Shown one piece after another: positions 52,107 to 59,984 of a stretch of 64,000 nucleotides of DNA; the first letter of the stretch is position 1; every line of letters starts with the position of its first letter. The DNA is from CAVWDU01 sp963840725. GTDB lineage: Bacteria > Pseudomonadota > Gammaproteobacteria > Pseudomonadales > Halieaceae. The position numbers and the translations under genes were made by a program. Under the pieces are notes generated by a model that did not search any database, was not told the origin of the DNA, and worked only from the letters and a program-made list of their open reading frames with translations. The stretch covers positions 1,302,001 to 1,366,000 of the forward strand of contig CAWIZY010000016.1 in assembly GCA_963840725.1 (NCBI GenBank). The letters are read 5' to 3'.

Positions 52107-54500
52107 CTATTCTCCTTGTGCGCTGGAACGGTTTGATGCGGCAATGGCCTGGATGATTCCGAGGCGGCGCATCAGTTCGCGGATCTGTCGGGATTGTTGC
52201 ATGCGTCTTTCACCCAATGGCGTGATTGCGCGATCGGACTCTGGTGAGTCTTCAGGTGCTGTCAGGTGCCGGCTTTGCAGCATTTTGAAGCCGTTTTTGA
52301 ACAGGATTTTGCCGATAGAGGATTCACTGCTGATCCTTCGCTGCAGGTAGAGTTGACGCCCGTAGGCGAGTGCCTGGTTGACACATTCGGTCTCATCCAG
52401 GATGGCGTCGGGCCCGGTGCGGGCCGCAAGTCTGCTGACCACGGAGTAGGCCTCGGCGTAGGTCTGCAGCGTGACGTGGGCGACCAGCGGGTGCATGTTT
52501 TCCAGCAGTTGCCCGAAGCCCGCCGGACCCTGTCCCACCGCCGACTCCCAGCCGGGGCTGTAGCGGGTCAACTCGGCGCGGATCTGCTGGTGAAATTCCT
52601 CCCGGGGTGCATAGAAGAACTCAAATTTAAACAGGTCTCGCAACTCGTCCACCTCAGTCCAGAACGCCTCCAGAGCACCTTGTCCTTCTATTTCGCTGGC
52701 CTTCAACAGGGCGAGTTCGATGATGGCCTTGTTGACGAAGAAATGAATGATGGTATTGCGGTAGTAGCTGGCTACCGGGTGCTGATTCAGGGCGATCCCG
52801 TAGACGACTTCCGGCCCCTCATCGTAGCGGGTGACAATCTCCTCGTCGATCATAATGGCCAGAAGACCGTCCAGGTTGTCGGCAAAGGCACGGTTAAAAT
52901 CGGGTGAAATCCGCAGATTTCGACTCTCCGCCCAACCCAGTAGCAGATTGAGGTCGGCGATCAGTTCACTCTCTGTGAGTGCCTTGGGGGCGACCCCCAG
53001 CAGACTCATACAGACCAGGGAAGGGAAGGTAATGGGCGTCACCTCGTTGGCCTGTACGGCGACTTCAAAGGCGATTTTTGACAGGGCGAGGCTGTCGTTG
53101 GGGTCCGGGGCCTGCTCCAGTACCACAGGCTTGCCAATATCCATATAAACCTTGCCCATCGGTCGCGCCAGACTGCGCACATAGCCCACGAACCAGCGCA
53201 GGGACTCGGCCCCTTTGCCACGGCCGGTCTGCTCTGTGGCGTATTCATCGACATCCCTGATCAGGTCGTAGCTGATCGAAATGGGGATGATGTGGATATT
53301 GCGGGCCTCACTGCCGTAGCAGGCTTCCAGGACATACTTGAGCAGACCATACCGCGGCGGCATCAACTTGCCCAATCGCGAGCGGGTGCCCTCGAATGCC
53401 CAGTTCATGGGGAAGCGCTTTTCCATCAGGTAGCCGATGTACTGGCGCAGAGTGGTCTTGTACAGTTCGTTGTCCTGAAAACTGCGTTTGATGAAAATAG
53501 TACCGGCTCGGCTCAGCAGAAAACCCAGCCCGGGAAAATTCATGTTGGCGCCGCCGAACATGTGCGGCATCGGGAAATCATTGTCGTACATGACCTTGGG
53601 CACCACCATGCCATCGAGATAGGTCTTGTGAGTCCACAACAGTAGCGATGGGTGATCCCGCACGATACCCCGCATATCATCGACAGCCTGCTGGTCATAG
53701 ACAATGGCTTCTTCATAGCCCAATCCCAGACAGAAATTGTTGAACTTGGCAAAAAAGTCCAGCCAGAAGGTGCTGGGTACGGACACCATTTCGTCCATGT
53801 ACTCCTGTGCCTGTGCCATCAGCACCGATTTGTCCTCGCCGTTCTCCAGGGCGATAGCGTCTACGGCCTCATTAAAACTGCTGCTGGCCAGCAAGCTGGC
53901 GGCGACATGTCGCGGCACTTTGTAGCGCCCACCCTGCAGCCGCCTCTCTGCAATATCCAGTACCAATGCGGCTTGGCGCGCCACGAAATTGGCGAAATCC
54001 TGCTGCTGGGCTTCGCCCTCTTCGATATTGTGATGTCGTTCGAAACGGTGCTGCAAATTGGCGACGGAATCAGGCGTGCCGCTGACCAATTGCATTCGTT
54101 CCGGGGACTTCTCGAGGATTTTTTTACCCTTGCCGGGTTTGGGGTGGCGAAGATCTCCGAAAATCAGGTTACGCAACCGAGGGCCATGGTTGGCGGTATC
54201 CTGAGGTGGCAACCAGGCCACCCGCAGCGGAGTGATCAGGGTATCTTCTGCCAGCGCCAGCGCCATCACCAGTGGGCCACTGTCTATGGCCTTGCGATCG
54301 TCAGCCAGGTTCAGACAAATCTGTGGTGCGAGAAACTCCTCGCTGCCGCTTGGCATGTGGTGATGTATCCATTGTTTCAGCAGGTCGGTTTCGAAACTGT
54401 TGCGGGTGTCGAGTAAAAACAGCACTGGCTGACCCTGCCTGTCGGGCCAGGGATTGCTCTCCTGGAGTTTACTGATTGGGTCCACGCTCTCGTTACTCAC
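52107..54500 (-). CDS. plsB: Glycerol-3-phosphate 1-O-acyltransferase
   Basis: PlsB adds the first acyl chain to glycerol-3-phosphate at the inner membrane. The 797-residue protein matches the family length. The acyltransferase motifs are present in order: LLLWTHKTYLDGMVVPKV near residue 277 (HX4D), AGTIFIKRSFQDNELYK near 330, FEGTRSRLGKLMPPRYGLLK near 370, and IIPISISYDLIRDVDEY near 400. The start follows directly after the HAD-PlsC stop (adjacent bases), so the three genes form one operon. Confidence 0.95.
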   Translation of the reverse strand: MSNESVDPISKLQESNPWPDRQGQPVLFLLDTRNSFETDLLKQWIHHHMPSGSEEFLAPQICLNLADDRKAIDSGPLVMALALAEDTLITPLRVAWLPPQDTANHGPRLRNLIFGDLRHPKPGKGKKILEKSPERMQLVSGTPDSVANLQHRFERHHNIEEGEAQQQDFANFVARQAALVLDIAERRLQGGRYKVPRHVAASLLASSSFNEAVDAIALENGEDKSVLMAQAQEYMDEMVSVPSTFWLDFFAKFNNFCLGLGYEEAIVYDQQAVDDMRGIVRDHPSLLLWTHKTYLDGMVVPKVMYDNDFPMPHMFGGANMNFPGLGFLLSRAGTIFIKRSFQDNELYKTTLRQYIGYLMEKRFPMNWAFEGTRSRLGKLMPPRYGLLKYVLEACYGSEARNIHIIPISISYDLIRDVDEYATEQTGRGKGAESLRWFVGYVRSLARPMGKVYMDIGKPVVLEQAPDPNDSLALSKIAFEVAVQANEVTPITFPSLVCMSLLGVAPKALTESELIADLNLLLGWAESRNLRISPDFNRAFADNLDGLLAIMIDEEIVTRYDEGPEVVYGIALNQHPVASYYRNTIIHFFVNKAIIELALLKASEIEGQGALEAFWTEVDELRDLFKFEFFYAPREEFHQQIRAELTRYSPGWESAVGQGPAGFGQLLENMHPLVAHVTLQTYAEAYSVVSRLAARTGPDAILDETECVNQALAYGRQLYLQRRISSESSIGKILFKNGFKMLQSRHLTAPEDSPESDRAITPLGERRMQQSRQIRELMRRLGIIQAIAASNRSSAQGE

Positions 54501-56300
54501 CTAGCGCCCAACCGGTTTTGTGCTCTTGGCCTTGGCCGCGGCTTTCGGGGATTTTCGGGGTGTGGCTTTCGGGCTGGCAGTACCGGCCTTTTTTCGCGCG
54601 GTTACTGACTGCTTCACCTGGCGCACCTTTGATTTTGTTTTTGCTTTAGTCGTTGCTGCCTCTGCGACAGACGCGCGTTTAATGGCGCTTGTGCGCGTCT
54701 TGGGCTTGGGCTTGGGCTTGGGCTTGGGCTTGGGCTTGGGCTTTGTTTTGGTTTTAGCTTTAGCTTTAGCTTTAGCTTTAGCTTTGGCTTTGGCTTTGGC
54801 TTTGGCTTTGGTTTTGGTTTTGGTCTTTGGCCCGGCGCGAGCGGTGTCGGGCTGGTCGTCAGGCGTTTCTTCAGGTTGGCCGAGAACCCGGGCAAACATA
54901 TTGCGTACTTCCAGCACATGCTGGTCCAGAGTTCGGCGTTGCCAGTCGCTGGTGTCGATAGGCGGCAGTACAACCACATCTACGGAGGCCGACCGCAACA
55001 CGAAATCACCCTTGGGCGACACGTCACCTGCGTTGCGTATCACGATGGGTACCATGGGCACGCCCGCTTGCATGGCGATGTGGAATGCCCCCTTTTTGAA
55101 GGGGGCCAACTTGGGTGATACCGTCCGCGTACCCTCGGGAGCCAGCACCACGGACTTGCCCTCGTTTTTCATCACATCAATCAGCGGTGCAATCGCGTCG
55201 ATGGCATTCTTGGCATTGGCTCGATCAATGAAGACCACGCCGCCCAGCTGCATCACCAGCCCGGTGAGTGGGTTTTCGCGTTTGATCTCTTTTTTGCCGA
55301 TGCCAGCCAGGTCTCGCCGCAGCAGCTTGGCGAGGATCATGACATCGGCCTTGCTCTGGTGGTTAAACACGAACACCGCGGGGCGGTGCGACCAGAGGTG
55401 TTCTTCGCCTGTCACATTGAGGTTCATGCCAATCAGCGCGCTGGCTGTGTCGGCAAATAATGACAGGGAAAAATTGTTGGCCTCACGACGCGAGCGGGTC
55501 AGTGCGTAGATGGGTAGGCCGGCGAGGAAGCTGGTGACAAGGCTGCTGGTAGCAGCTACAGAGCGTGCATATTGGGTGATGCTTGGCCTGCCCCGGCTGC
55601 CGAAGCGGCTGACGGGCCAGCCCTGGCTGCGTGCCGTTTGGGCGAGTTTTTTACTGGGGTTGAGCACCCGGGGGTTGCCGATCCGTTCCAGGAGTTCTAT
55701 GTCGTCCTGACTGTCGGAGTAAAAGAAGCTCTGGTCGAGGTCAGCGCCGGTTTGTGCTGCCAGCGCCTCCGCTGCGTCCACTTTGCCTTGGCCGAAGCAG
55801 GTGGGCCGCACGACGCTGCCGGTGAACTTGCCGTTCTTGACCTCCATGTGAGTACATAAAACGTGTTCTATATCGAGGTCTTTGGCTGCCGGTGTCACCT
55901 GGTAGGGGGTCGCCGAGGAAATCACAGCCACTGTGTGGCCCTTGGCCAGATGTGCGTTGACCAGTGCGCGGGACTCCGGGTAGATCAGTCTCGCGATCTG
56001 TTTCCTGTAGAGCTCTTCTGCTACCTCGATATAGGTGGTTTCGTCAATGCCGCGCATAAACTGAGCGGTTACCGCCATCATGCCAGAGAAGCCCAGGTTC
56101 CCAAGACCGAAACTGGTCATCGCATTGACCAGTTCCAGTAGCTCGCGCGGCGATATATCCCCTCGCCTTACTTGCTCCCGGATAAATGCGAACGCAGAAT
56201 AGCCCGCGATCAAAGTACCATCAAAGTCGAAGATCGCTGCGATCGTCGGACCATCCGGTGCTTCTGCAATATCCTGCAATAATTGTCGCGGACTGGTCAT
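54501..56300 (-). CDS. HAD hydrolase / PlsC acyltransferase fusion with Lys-rich tail
   Basis: A 599-residue fusion. Residues about 20-220 are a HAD-IB phosphatase of the SerB type (IAAIFDFDGTLIAGYSAFAF; VAVISSATPYQV; FFYSDSQDDIELLERIG). Residues about 265-480 are a PlsC-type acyltransferase with FNHQSKADVMILAKLL (HX4D), FIDRANAKNAI and VVLAPEGTRTVSP. The last 110 residues are basic and repetitive: alternating lysine-alanine, then lysine-proline, flanked by threonine-lysine units. Relatives of HAD-PlsC proteins act on lysophosphatidate or its head group. ATG 56300 follows AAGGAG. The tail resembles histone-H1-like or AlgP-like sequences and should bind anionic polymers. First gene of the plsB-gpsA operon. 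Confidence 0.9.
   Translation of the reverse strand: MTSPRQLLQDIAEAPDGPTIAAIFDFDGTLIAGYSAFAFIREQVRRGDISPRELLELVNAMTSFGLGNLGFSGMMAVTAQFMRGIDETTYIEVAEELYRKQIARLIYPESRALVNAHLAKGHTVAVISSATPYQVTPAAKDLDIEHVLCTHMEVKNGKFTGSVVRPTCFGQGKVDAAEALAAQTGADLDQSFFYSDSQDDIELLERIGNPRVLNPSKKLAQTARSQGWPVSRFGSRGRPSITQYARSVAATSSLVTSFLAGLPIYALTRSRREANNFSLSLFADTASALIGMNLNVTGEEHLWSHRPAVFVFNHQSKADVMILAKLLRRDLAGIGKKEIKRENPLTGLVMQLGGVVFIDRANAKNAIDAIAPLIDVMKNEGKSVVLAPEGTRTVSPKLAPFKKGAFHIAMQAGVPMVPIVIRNAGDVSPKGDFVLRSASVDVVVLPPIDTSDWQRRTLDQHVLEVRNMFARVLGQPEETPDDQPDTARAGPKTKTKTKAKAKAKAKAKAKAKAKAKTKTKPKPKPKPKPKPKPKTRTSAIKRASVAEAATTKAKTKSKVRQVKQSVTARKKAGTASPKATPRKSPKAAAKAKSTKPVGR
54700..54832. repeat. Hexanucleotide coding repeat in the HAD-PlsC gene
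   Basis: About nine near-perfect GGGCTT units (54703-54750) are followed by about sixteen GCTTT-type hexamers (to about 54825). On the coding strand they give (PK)n and (AK)n. Unit length six keeps the frame when copies are gained or lost. Confidence 0.9.
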
Positions 56301-56586
56301 GCACACTCCTTAACCTGGACAAAAGGCAAGCATAGCTTATTCTGGCCCCAGAGCTACAGACTGATTATTCGCCTTTGTGGGCGCTGGGGTTTTTTCTTGC
56401 AGAACGGGCTGGTGTCGTGAGTTGCGAGGGGAGCCGCCAGCGCCGGGTTATAATCGGCACTCGCGACTACACGGTTGACTGTGGCAGGGGAGGCGGCTGT
56501 TTGTTCACACAGGGTTACTGGCGCTGGGCACAGCCCTTGAAAAGCGTTGTCGCGCAGCATTGCCGCGGTTGGCAAAAATCGCAGGC

Positions 56587-56626
56587 AAAAAAAACGCTGT
56601 CAAAGCTAAGGCTGTGACAGCGTTTT
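56587..56626 (-). terminator. Strong intrinsic terminator of the sRNA candidate
   Basis: On the minus strand AAAACGCTGTCA and TGACAGCGTTTT are perfect 12-base arms around a 12-base loop, ending in eight thymines. On the plus strand only four thymines follow, so the terminator works mainly leftward. Confidence 0.85.
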
Positions 56627-56812
56627 CGGGGTAAGGCCTGAATCCAGGCTTATAATATTTTTGTTGTATTACCAAGTGTTCTTGCCGGCCCGCAACCGGA
56701 TTACGTCCCCTTGGCGGCAAACTGTCACGAATGAAAGTCGGCCTAAATTCCCCGAGTAGCGACGAATACCTCAGACCGTGCATCCCCATGACTGCGAGCG
56801 ATCTATCGTCTG
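56587..56812 (-). ncRNA. Candidate small regulatory RNA, about 225 nt
   Basis: A minus-strand transcription unit without a convincing coding frame. It starts downstream of a good promoter (TTGATT, 16 bases, TATACT) and ends at a strong terminator with a 12-bp stem and eight uridines. A hairpin closes its 5' region (CTCAGAC at 56814-56808 with GTCTGAG at 56776-56770). Three GGGGA motifs occur (near 56785, 56751 and 56708) and a fourth GGA lies in the small hairpin GCCTGGATTCAGGC near 56650. Repeated GGA motifs suggest a CsrA/RsmA-binding RNA, but the hairpin-loop context is only clear for the fourth. It does not look like 6S RNA or tmRNA. It is transcribed towards the HAD-PlsC gene. Confidence 0.55.
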
Positions 56813-56818
56813 AGAACA

Positions 56819-56846
56819 AGTATAGGGATCGGGCTGTGACAATCAA
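56819..56846 (-). promoter_or_regulatory. Sigma-70 promoter of the sRNA candidate
   Basis: On the minus strand TTGATT (56846-56841) and TATACT (56824-56819) are 16 bases apart, with four and five matches to consensus. Transcription should start near 56812. Confidence 0.6.
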
Positions 56847-56903
56847 GATATTACCCCATGATATTTTATTATACCGTTCAATAACCCAGGGTTATATCTT
56901 GAT
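56842..56903. promoter_or_regulatory. Long inverted repeat across the sRNA promoter
   Basis: ATCAAGATATTACCC (56842-56856) and GGGTTATATCTTGAT (56889-56903) are 15-base arms with one mismatch; the left arm overlaps the -35 hexamer. A second, perfect dyad (ATAACCC-A-GGGTTAT-type, 56881-56895) shares the right arm. Two half-sites about 47 bases apart suit a repressor or loop-forming regulator. Confidence 0.5.
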
Positions 56904-57028
56904 GGGGGTCGACGAGGCGGTGCTTGGATGCCCGCCGTCGCCGCTGACCATAGATCGGTCAGCCCGGGCCCGAAATTAAGCCGGCTTCACCCGGGAAGCG
57001 GTGGCGGGAAGTTGGCGGTGGGCCCGCT

Positions 57029-57931
57029 TTAATCGGCCCGCTTGAACAACAGGGTCATCCGGTCTGATTCTCCGATCGCTTCCATTGCAGCACGTTGCTC
57101 GGGATCTTCCTTGCTGCCCGACAGGGAAGGCGGCAGGCGCCACACGATGTCTTCCGGGCCGGGCTGATCCTTCGGGTTGGCATTGATTTCACTGCTTGCG
57201 GCCAGTTCAAAGCCGGCTTTCTGGAACATAGCGACAACGTAGGATTGCTTCAGGTAGCCACGGCTGCCGTCAGCCCCTTTATCGGGCGCTGATTCCGGCA
57301 GGCGGTGCTGGACCACGCCCACCAGCCCGTTTGCCTTCATCATGGCCCGCACAGCGGTGAGCGCCTGGCTCAGGGTGCCCGCGGTCTCTTCGAATCGGGC
57401 CAGATTATGTAGCGCGCGAATCATCAGCACGCGATCCACTTGGCCCACTGCCAGGGGGGGCACAGTGTTAAATGTGAAACCCTCTGCCTTGGGTGTAATC
57501 TCGCCTGCATCCAGCTCCTTGAGCTTGGCGTAGTCTTCTGCGAAACGCCGCACCATGCCAGGGAATTTGCCCGTCGCTGCGGTCCGTTTTTTGACAATGT
57601 CATCGGTTGCCCAGCTGAACATGGGCCACATGCTATCCGAATAGTTGACCCCGTAGAGTGCCCCATCAGCACCGAGGTAGGCCGCCAGAATACGGGTATA
57701 CCAACCCCCGCCCGGCAGTGCTTCCGCAACGGTCATTCCCGGCTGCACCTGGAAAAAACTCAGGGTTTCAGCCGGGTGGCGGGCCGAATCGCGCGCACTG
57801 TCTTCGGCGCTGCGCGCTTCGATCGCGGCCGCCAGCTGCGGTGTGATGCCCTCGGTTCTTGCCTGCACCGACAGTGGGCCTGCGGTCATTACGGTGGCAA
57901 GAAGTAGTAGAGCCGACGAGAAATGTTTCAT
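57029..57931 (-). CDS. Exported methyltransferase-like protein
   Basis: The 300-residue product has a signal peptide (SSALLLLATVMTAGPLSVQA) and then a class I SAM-methyltransferase-like fold of the COG4798 type: ARHPAETLSFFQVQPGMTVA, EALPGGGWYTRILAAYLGADG near residue 75, DRVLMIRALHNLARFEETAG near 170, and the C-terminal QSYVVAMFQKAGFELAA. Cells are not known to supply SAM to the periplasm, so the activity of such exported members is unclear. ATG 57931 follows AAGGAA. It is downstream of, and parallel to, rfaE2. Confidence 0.8.
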   Translation of the reverse strand: MKHFSSALLLLATVMTAGPLSVQARTEGITPQLAAAIEARSAEDSARDSARHPAETLSFFQVQPGMTVAEALPGGGWYTRILAAYLGADGALYGVNYSDSMWPMFSWATDDIVKKRTAATGKFPGMVRRFAEDYAKLKELDAGEITPKAEGFTFNTVPPLAVGQVDRVLMIRALHNLARFEETAGTLSQALTAVRAMMKANGLVGVVQHRLPESAPDKGADGSRGYLKQSYVVAMFQKAGFELAASSEINANPKDQPGPEDIVWRLPPSLSGSKEDPEQRAAMEAIGESDRMTLLFKRAD

Positions 57932-58024
57932 GGATGGTTTCCTTGAATGATTGAAGTAAAGTGCTGTGGTTATCGGCCGAAAGTGCAATCCGCTGCGGGA
58001 AGCAATACCCTGTCAGGTCGCACT

Positions 58025-58516
58025 CTATAGCTGGCCTCGCTCCCGCAATGCCTGTCGCAAGGCAGTGGAACTGTGGGTCTTTTCGTCACCCACGAATTCG
58101 ATCCGGCCGCCGACCTGGGCCACTGCAAAGCGCTCCGGCATCTGCTCAAGACTGTAGTCAGTGCCTTTGGCTTGAATATGAGGGCGATAGAGCTCTATCA
58201 GCGGTATCGGCACGGCGCCCTCCAGCGGCACAACGTAGTCTACCGACTGCAGCCCGGCGATCACCTCCATGCGCTTCTCGCAGGGGTTGATAGGCGGCTC
58301 GCGGTCGGGGTTAATGCGGACTGAAGCCTGGGTATTGACCGCAATGATCAATACATCACCCAGCGCTCTGGCCGCATCAAGATAGCGCACGTGGCCGACA
58401 TGCAGCAGGTCGAAACAGCCGTTGCCGAAGACGATGGTTGCGCCGGCCTCGCGCAGACTGTTCAGTTTGGGGAGCAGGGCCTCAGGGTCGGCAAATATTT
58501 TGTCAAAGGTGCTCAT
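58025..58516 (-). CDS. rfaE2: Heptose 1-phosphate adenylyltransferase (RfaE2)
   Basis: A 163-residue cytidylyltransferase-fold enzyme that makes ADP-glycero-manno-heptose for the lipopolysaccharide inner core. The nucleotide-binding signature is FGNGCFDLLHVGHVRYLDAA near residue 30 (HVGH), with EKRMEVIAGLQSVDYVV near 80 and the C-terminal KTHSSTALRQAL. It is the separate C-terminal half of HldE; the kinase half must be elsewhere. It is divergent from the heptosyltransferase-like gene, which uses the same heptose donor. Confidence 0.93.
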   Translation of the reverse strand: MSTFDKIFADPEALLPKLNSLREAGATIVFGNGCFDLLHVGHVRYLDAARALGDVLIIAVNTQASVRINPDREPPINPCEKRMEVIAGLQSVDYVVPLEGAVPIPLIELYRPHIQAKGTDYSLEQMPERFAVAQVGGRIEFVGDEKTHSSTALRQALRERGQL

Positions 58517-58618
58517 GTGCGATTGTCGGCTGGTTAGAGGGAGCGCAGAGCGTCAGTGTAGCGGGGATTGACAGCGGAAACTATACTTCCGCCTGTCGAG
58601 CCGATTGAGGATGCGCGC

Positions 58619-59776
58619 GTGTCAGAGAAGCCAGAACCCGCGGTACAGCCGATGGTAAAGCAGGGAGTGAAACCCGCGGTGATCTCTCTGCATCCTCGGC
58701 CGCAAACCCTGCTGCTGGTGCTGCCCACCTGGGTGGGCGACACAGTGATGGCGACGCCGTTTATCGAGACCCTGTTCGGTCAATTCCCGGGAGCCAGCAT
58801 TCACCTGTTGCTGAATCGCCATTTATATGCGCTGGTGGAAGGCAGCCCCTGGGCAGGCCAGTGCCACTTCTGGCCGCCCCGCAAGCGCACCGCCGAGACC
58901 AGGGCGGAGCACCGGGCGCTGTTGGCCGAGCTGCGGGGCCTGCATATTGATCTGGCGGTCATGCTGCCGAACTCTCTGCGCAGCGCCTGGCTGTGCTGGC
59001 GCAGTGGTGCACGCAGGCGTGTGGGTTACGATCGCGATGGGCGCCGACTGTTGCTGACGGACCCGGTAGCGGTGCCCAACCGCCAGGGCAAGGGCTACCA
59101 ACCGATGCCTCTGGTCGATTACTACGCCAACCTTGCCGCTGCGTTGGGTTGCCCGCATCCGGGGGACCAGCTGCGACTTTTTACAACGGACGCAGATGAC
59201 CGCTCGGTCACCGCGCGATTGCAGCAATCGGGCGTAGAGGGCGATGCTCGCAAGTATCCGGGCCCCCTGGTGGTGCTGTGCCCGGGAGCAAATTTTGGCG
59301 CCAGCAAGTGTTGGGACCCGACGCGTTTCGCCGCTGTGGCCGATCACCTGGTGCGCCGTCGGGGGGCCGAAATAGTGATCAGTCCGGGCCCCGGTGAGGA
59401 GCCGCTGGCCGAGGCCATTCAAGGGGCTATGCAGTGTTCCTCGCACCTGCTTACGGCGCCCTGCCTGACTCTGGGTGAGTTGAAGTCCCTGGTGGCGAGC
59501 AGTGACCTGCTGCTGGGTAATGACACTGGCCCCCGGCACTTTGCCCGGGCTTTTTCGGTGCCACGGGTGACGGTATTCGGCCCTACCGACCCGTATTGGA
59601 CACAGACCAGTCACAATCGAGAGACGATTGTGCGGGTGCAGGTGCCTTGCGGGCCCTGCCACAAGAAACGCTGCCCGCTGGAGGAGCAAATCTGCATGAC
59701 CCGGGTGACCGTGGAGGAGGTCGCCGCCGCCTGCGAGCAACAGCTGCGGGAAGCCGCCAGGACTGGCAGCGATTAG
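58619..59776 (+). CDS. waaF: Lipopolysaccharide heptosyltransferase (GT9), WaaF-like
   Basis: The 385-residue GT9 enzyme transfers heptose from the ADP-sugar to lipid A-core. The N-terminal domain has LLLVLPTWVGDTVMATPFIE near residue 35, with LLAELRGLHIDLAVMLPNSL near 105. The C-terminal donor-binding domain has VVLCPGANFGASKCWDPTRF near 220, and LLGNDTGPRHFARAFSVPRV near 300, then FGPTDP. This order fits WaaF (heptosyltransferase II). I chose GTG 58619 after TGAGGA; TTG 58568 (no proper spacing) and ATG 58652 are alternatives. It is divergent from rfaE2. Confidence 0.9.
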   Translation: MSEKPEPAVQPMVKQGVKPAVISLHPRPQTLLLVLPTWVGDTVMATPFIETLFGQFPGASIHLLLNRHLYALVEGSPWAGQCHFWPPRKRTAETRAEHRALLAELRGLHIDLAVMLPNSLRSAWLCWRSGARRRVGYDRDGRRLLLTDPVAVPNRQGKGYQPMPLVDYYANLAAALGCPHPGDQLRLFTTDADDRSVTARLQQSGVEGDARKYPGPLVVLCPGANFGASKCWDPTRFAAVADHLVRRRGAEIVISPGPGEEPLAEAIQGAMQCSSHLLTAPCLTLGELKSLVASSDLLLGNDTGPRHFARAFSVPRVTVFGPTDPYWTQTSHNRETIVRVQVPCGPCHKKRCPLEEQICMTRVTVEEVAAACEQQLREAARTGSD

Positions 59777-59787
59777 CCCGGCAGGGG

Positions 59788-59840
59788 CTAGGGCACCTCT
59801 GAACGCCTGAGCGCATTGCCATTGTTCAGAGGTGCCCTAG
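59788..59840. repeat. Perfect 17-bp hairpin joined to a MITE-like element
   Basis: The arms 59788-59804 and 59824-59840 are perfect complements of 17 bases with a 19-base loop. The outermost four bases are CTAG, shared with the start of the next element. It lies 11 bases after the heptosyltransferase stop and may also act as a terminator or mRNA-stabilising stem. Confidence 0.85.
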
Positions 59841-59984
59841 CAGGTTGTTGATTTTCTGTCTGCGTGGCCACTGCCACGTTAAAAAAAGGCTCAAATCGGT
59901 CATGTATTCACTATACACTCCCTCATTTCGCCTGTTTTTGCCTACCAGTGGCTGCCTCGAAAACGAAAATCAACAGCCTGCTAG
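59837..59984. mobile_element. MITE-like element, 148 bp with 20-bp inverted ends
   Basis: The left end CTAGCAGGTTGTTGATTTTC (59837-59856) and the right end (59965-59984) are inverted copies with one mismatch. Both ends begin with CTAG, which could be target duplication. The inside has a small CGTGGC-CACT-GCCACG hairpin and no gene. No transposase is encoded. The right end overlaps the stop codon of the radical SAM gene. A partial copy of the flanking hairpin occurs near 8.6 kb. The repeat is probably non-autonomous and multi-copy in the genome. Confidence 0.7.

Noticed and set aside
54520..55509. 329-codon frame antisense to the HAD-PlsC fusion
   Set aside because: The apparent Leu/Gly and Leu/Ala repeats are the complement of the Lys codon repeats; the real gene has intact HAD and PlsC motifs.
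56587..56812. The sRNA candidate as 6S RNA, tmRNA or RNase P RNA
   Set aside because: The long closing stem with central bubble of 6S, the tRNA-like end of tmRNA and the conserved core of RNase P RNA are not seen.
56505..56846. 113-codon minus-strand frame over the sRNA candidate
   Set aside because: It runs straight through the strong terminator at 56587-56626, has no ribosome site at its start and shows no protein-like pattern.
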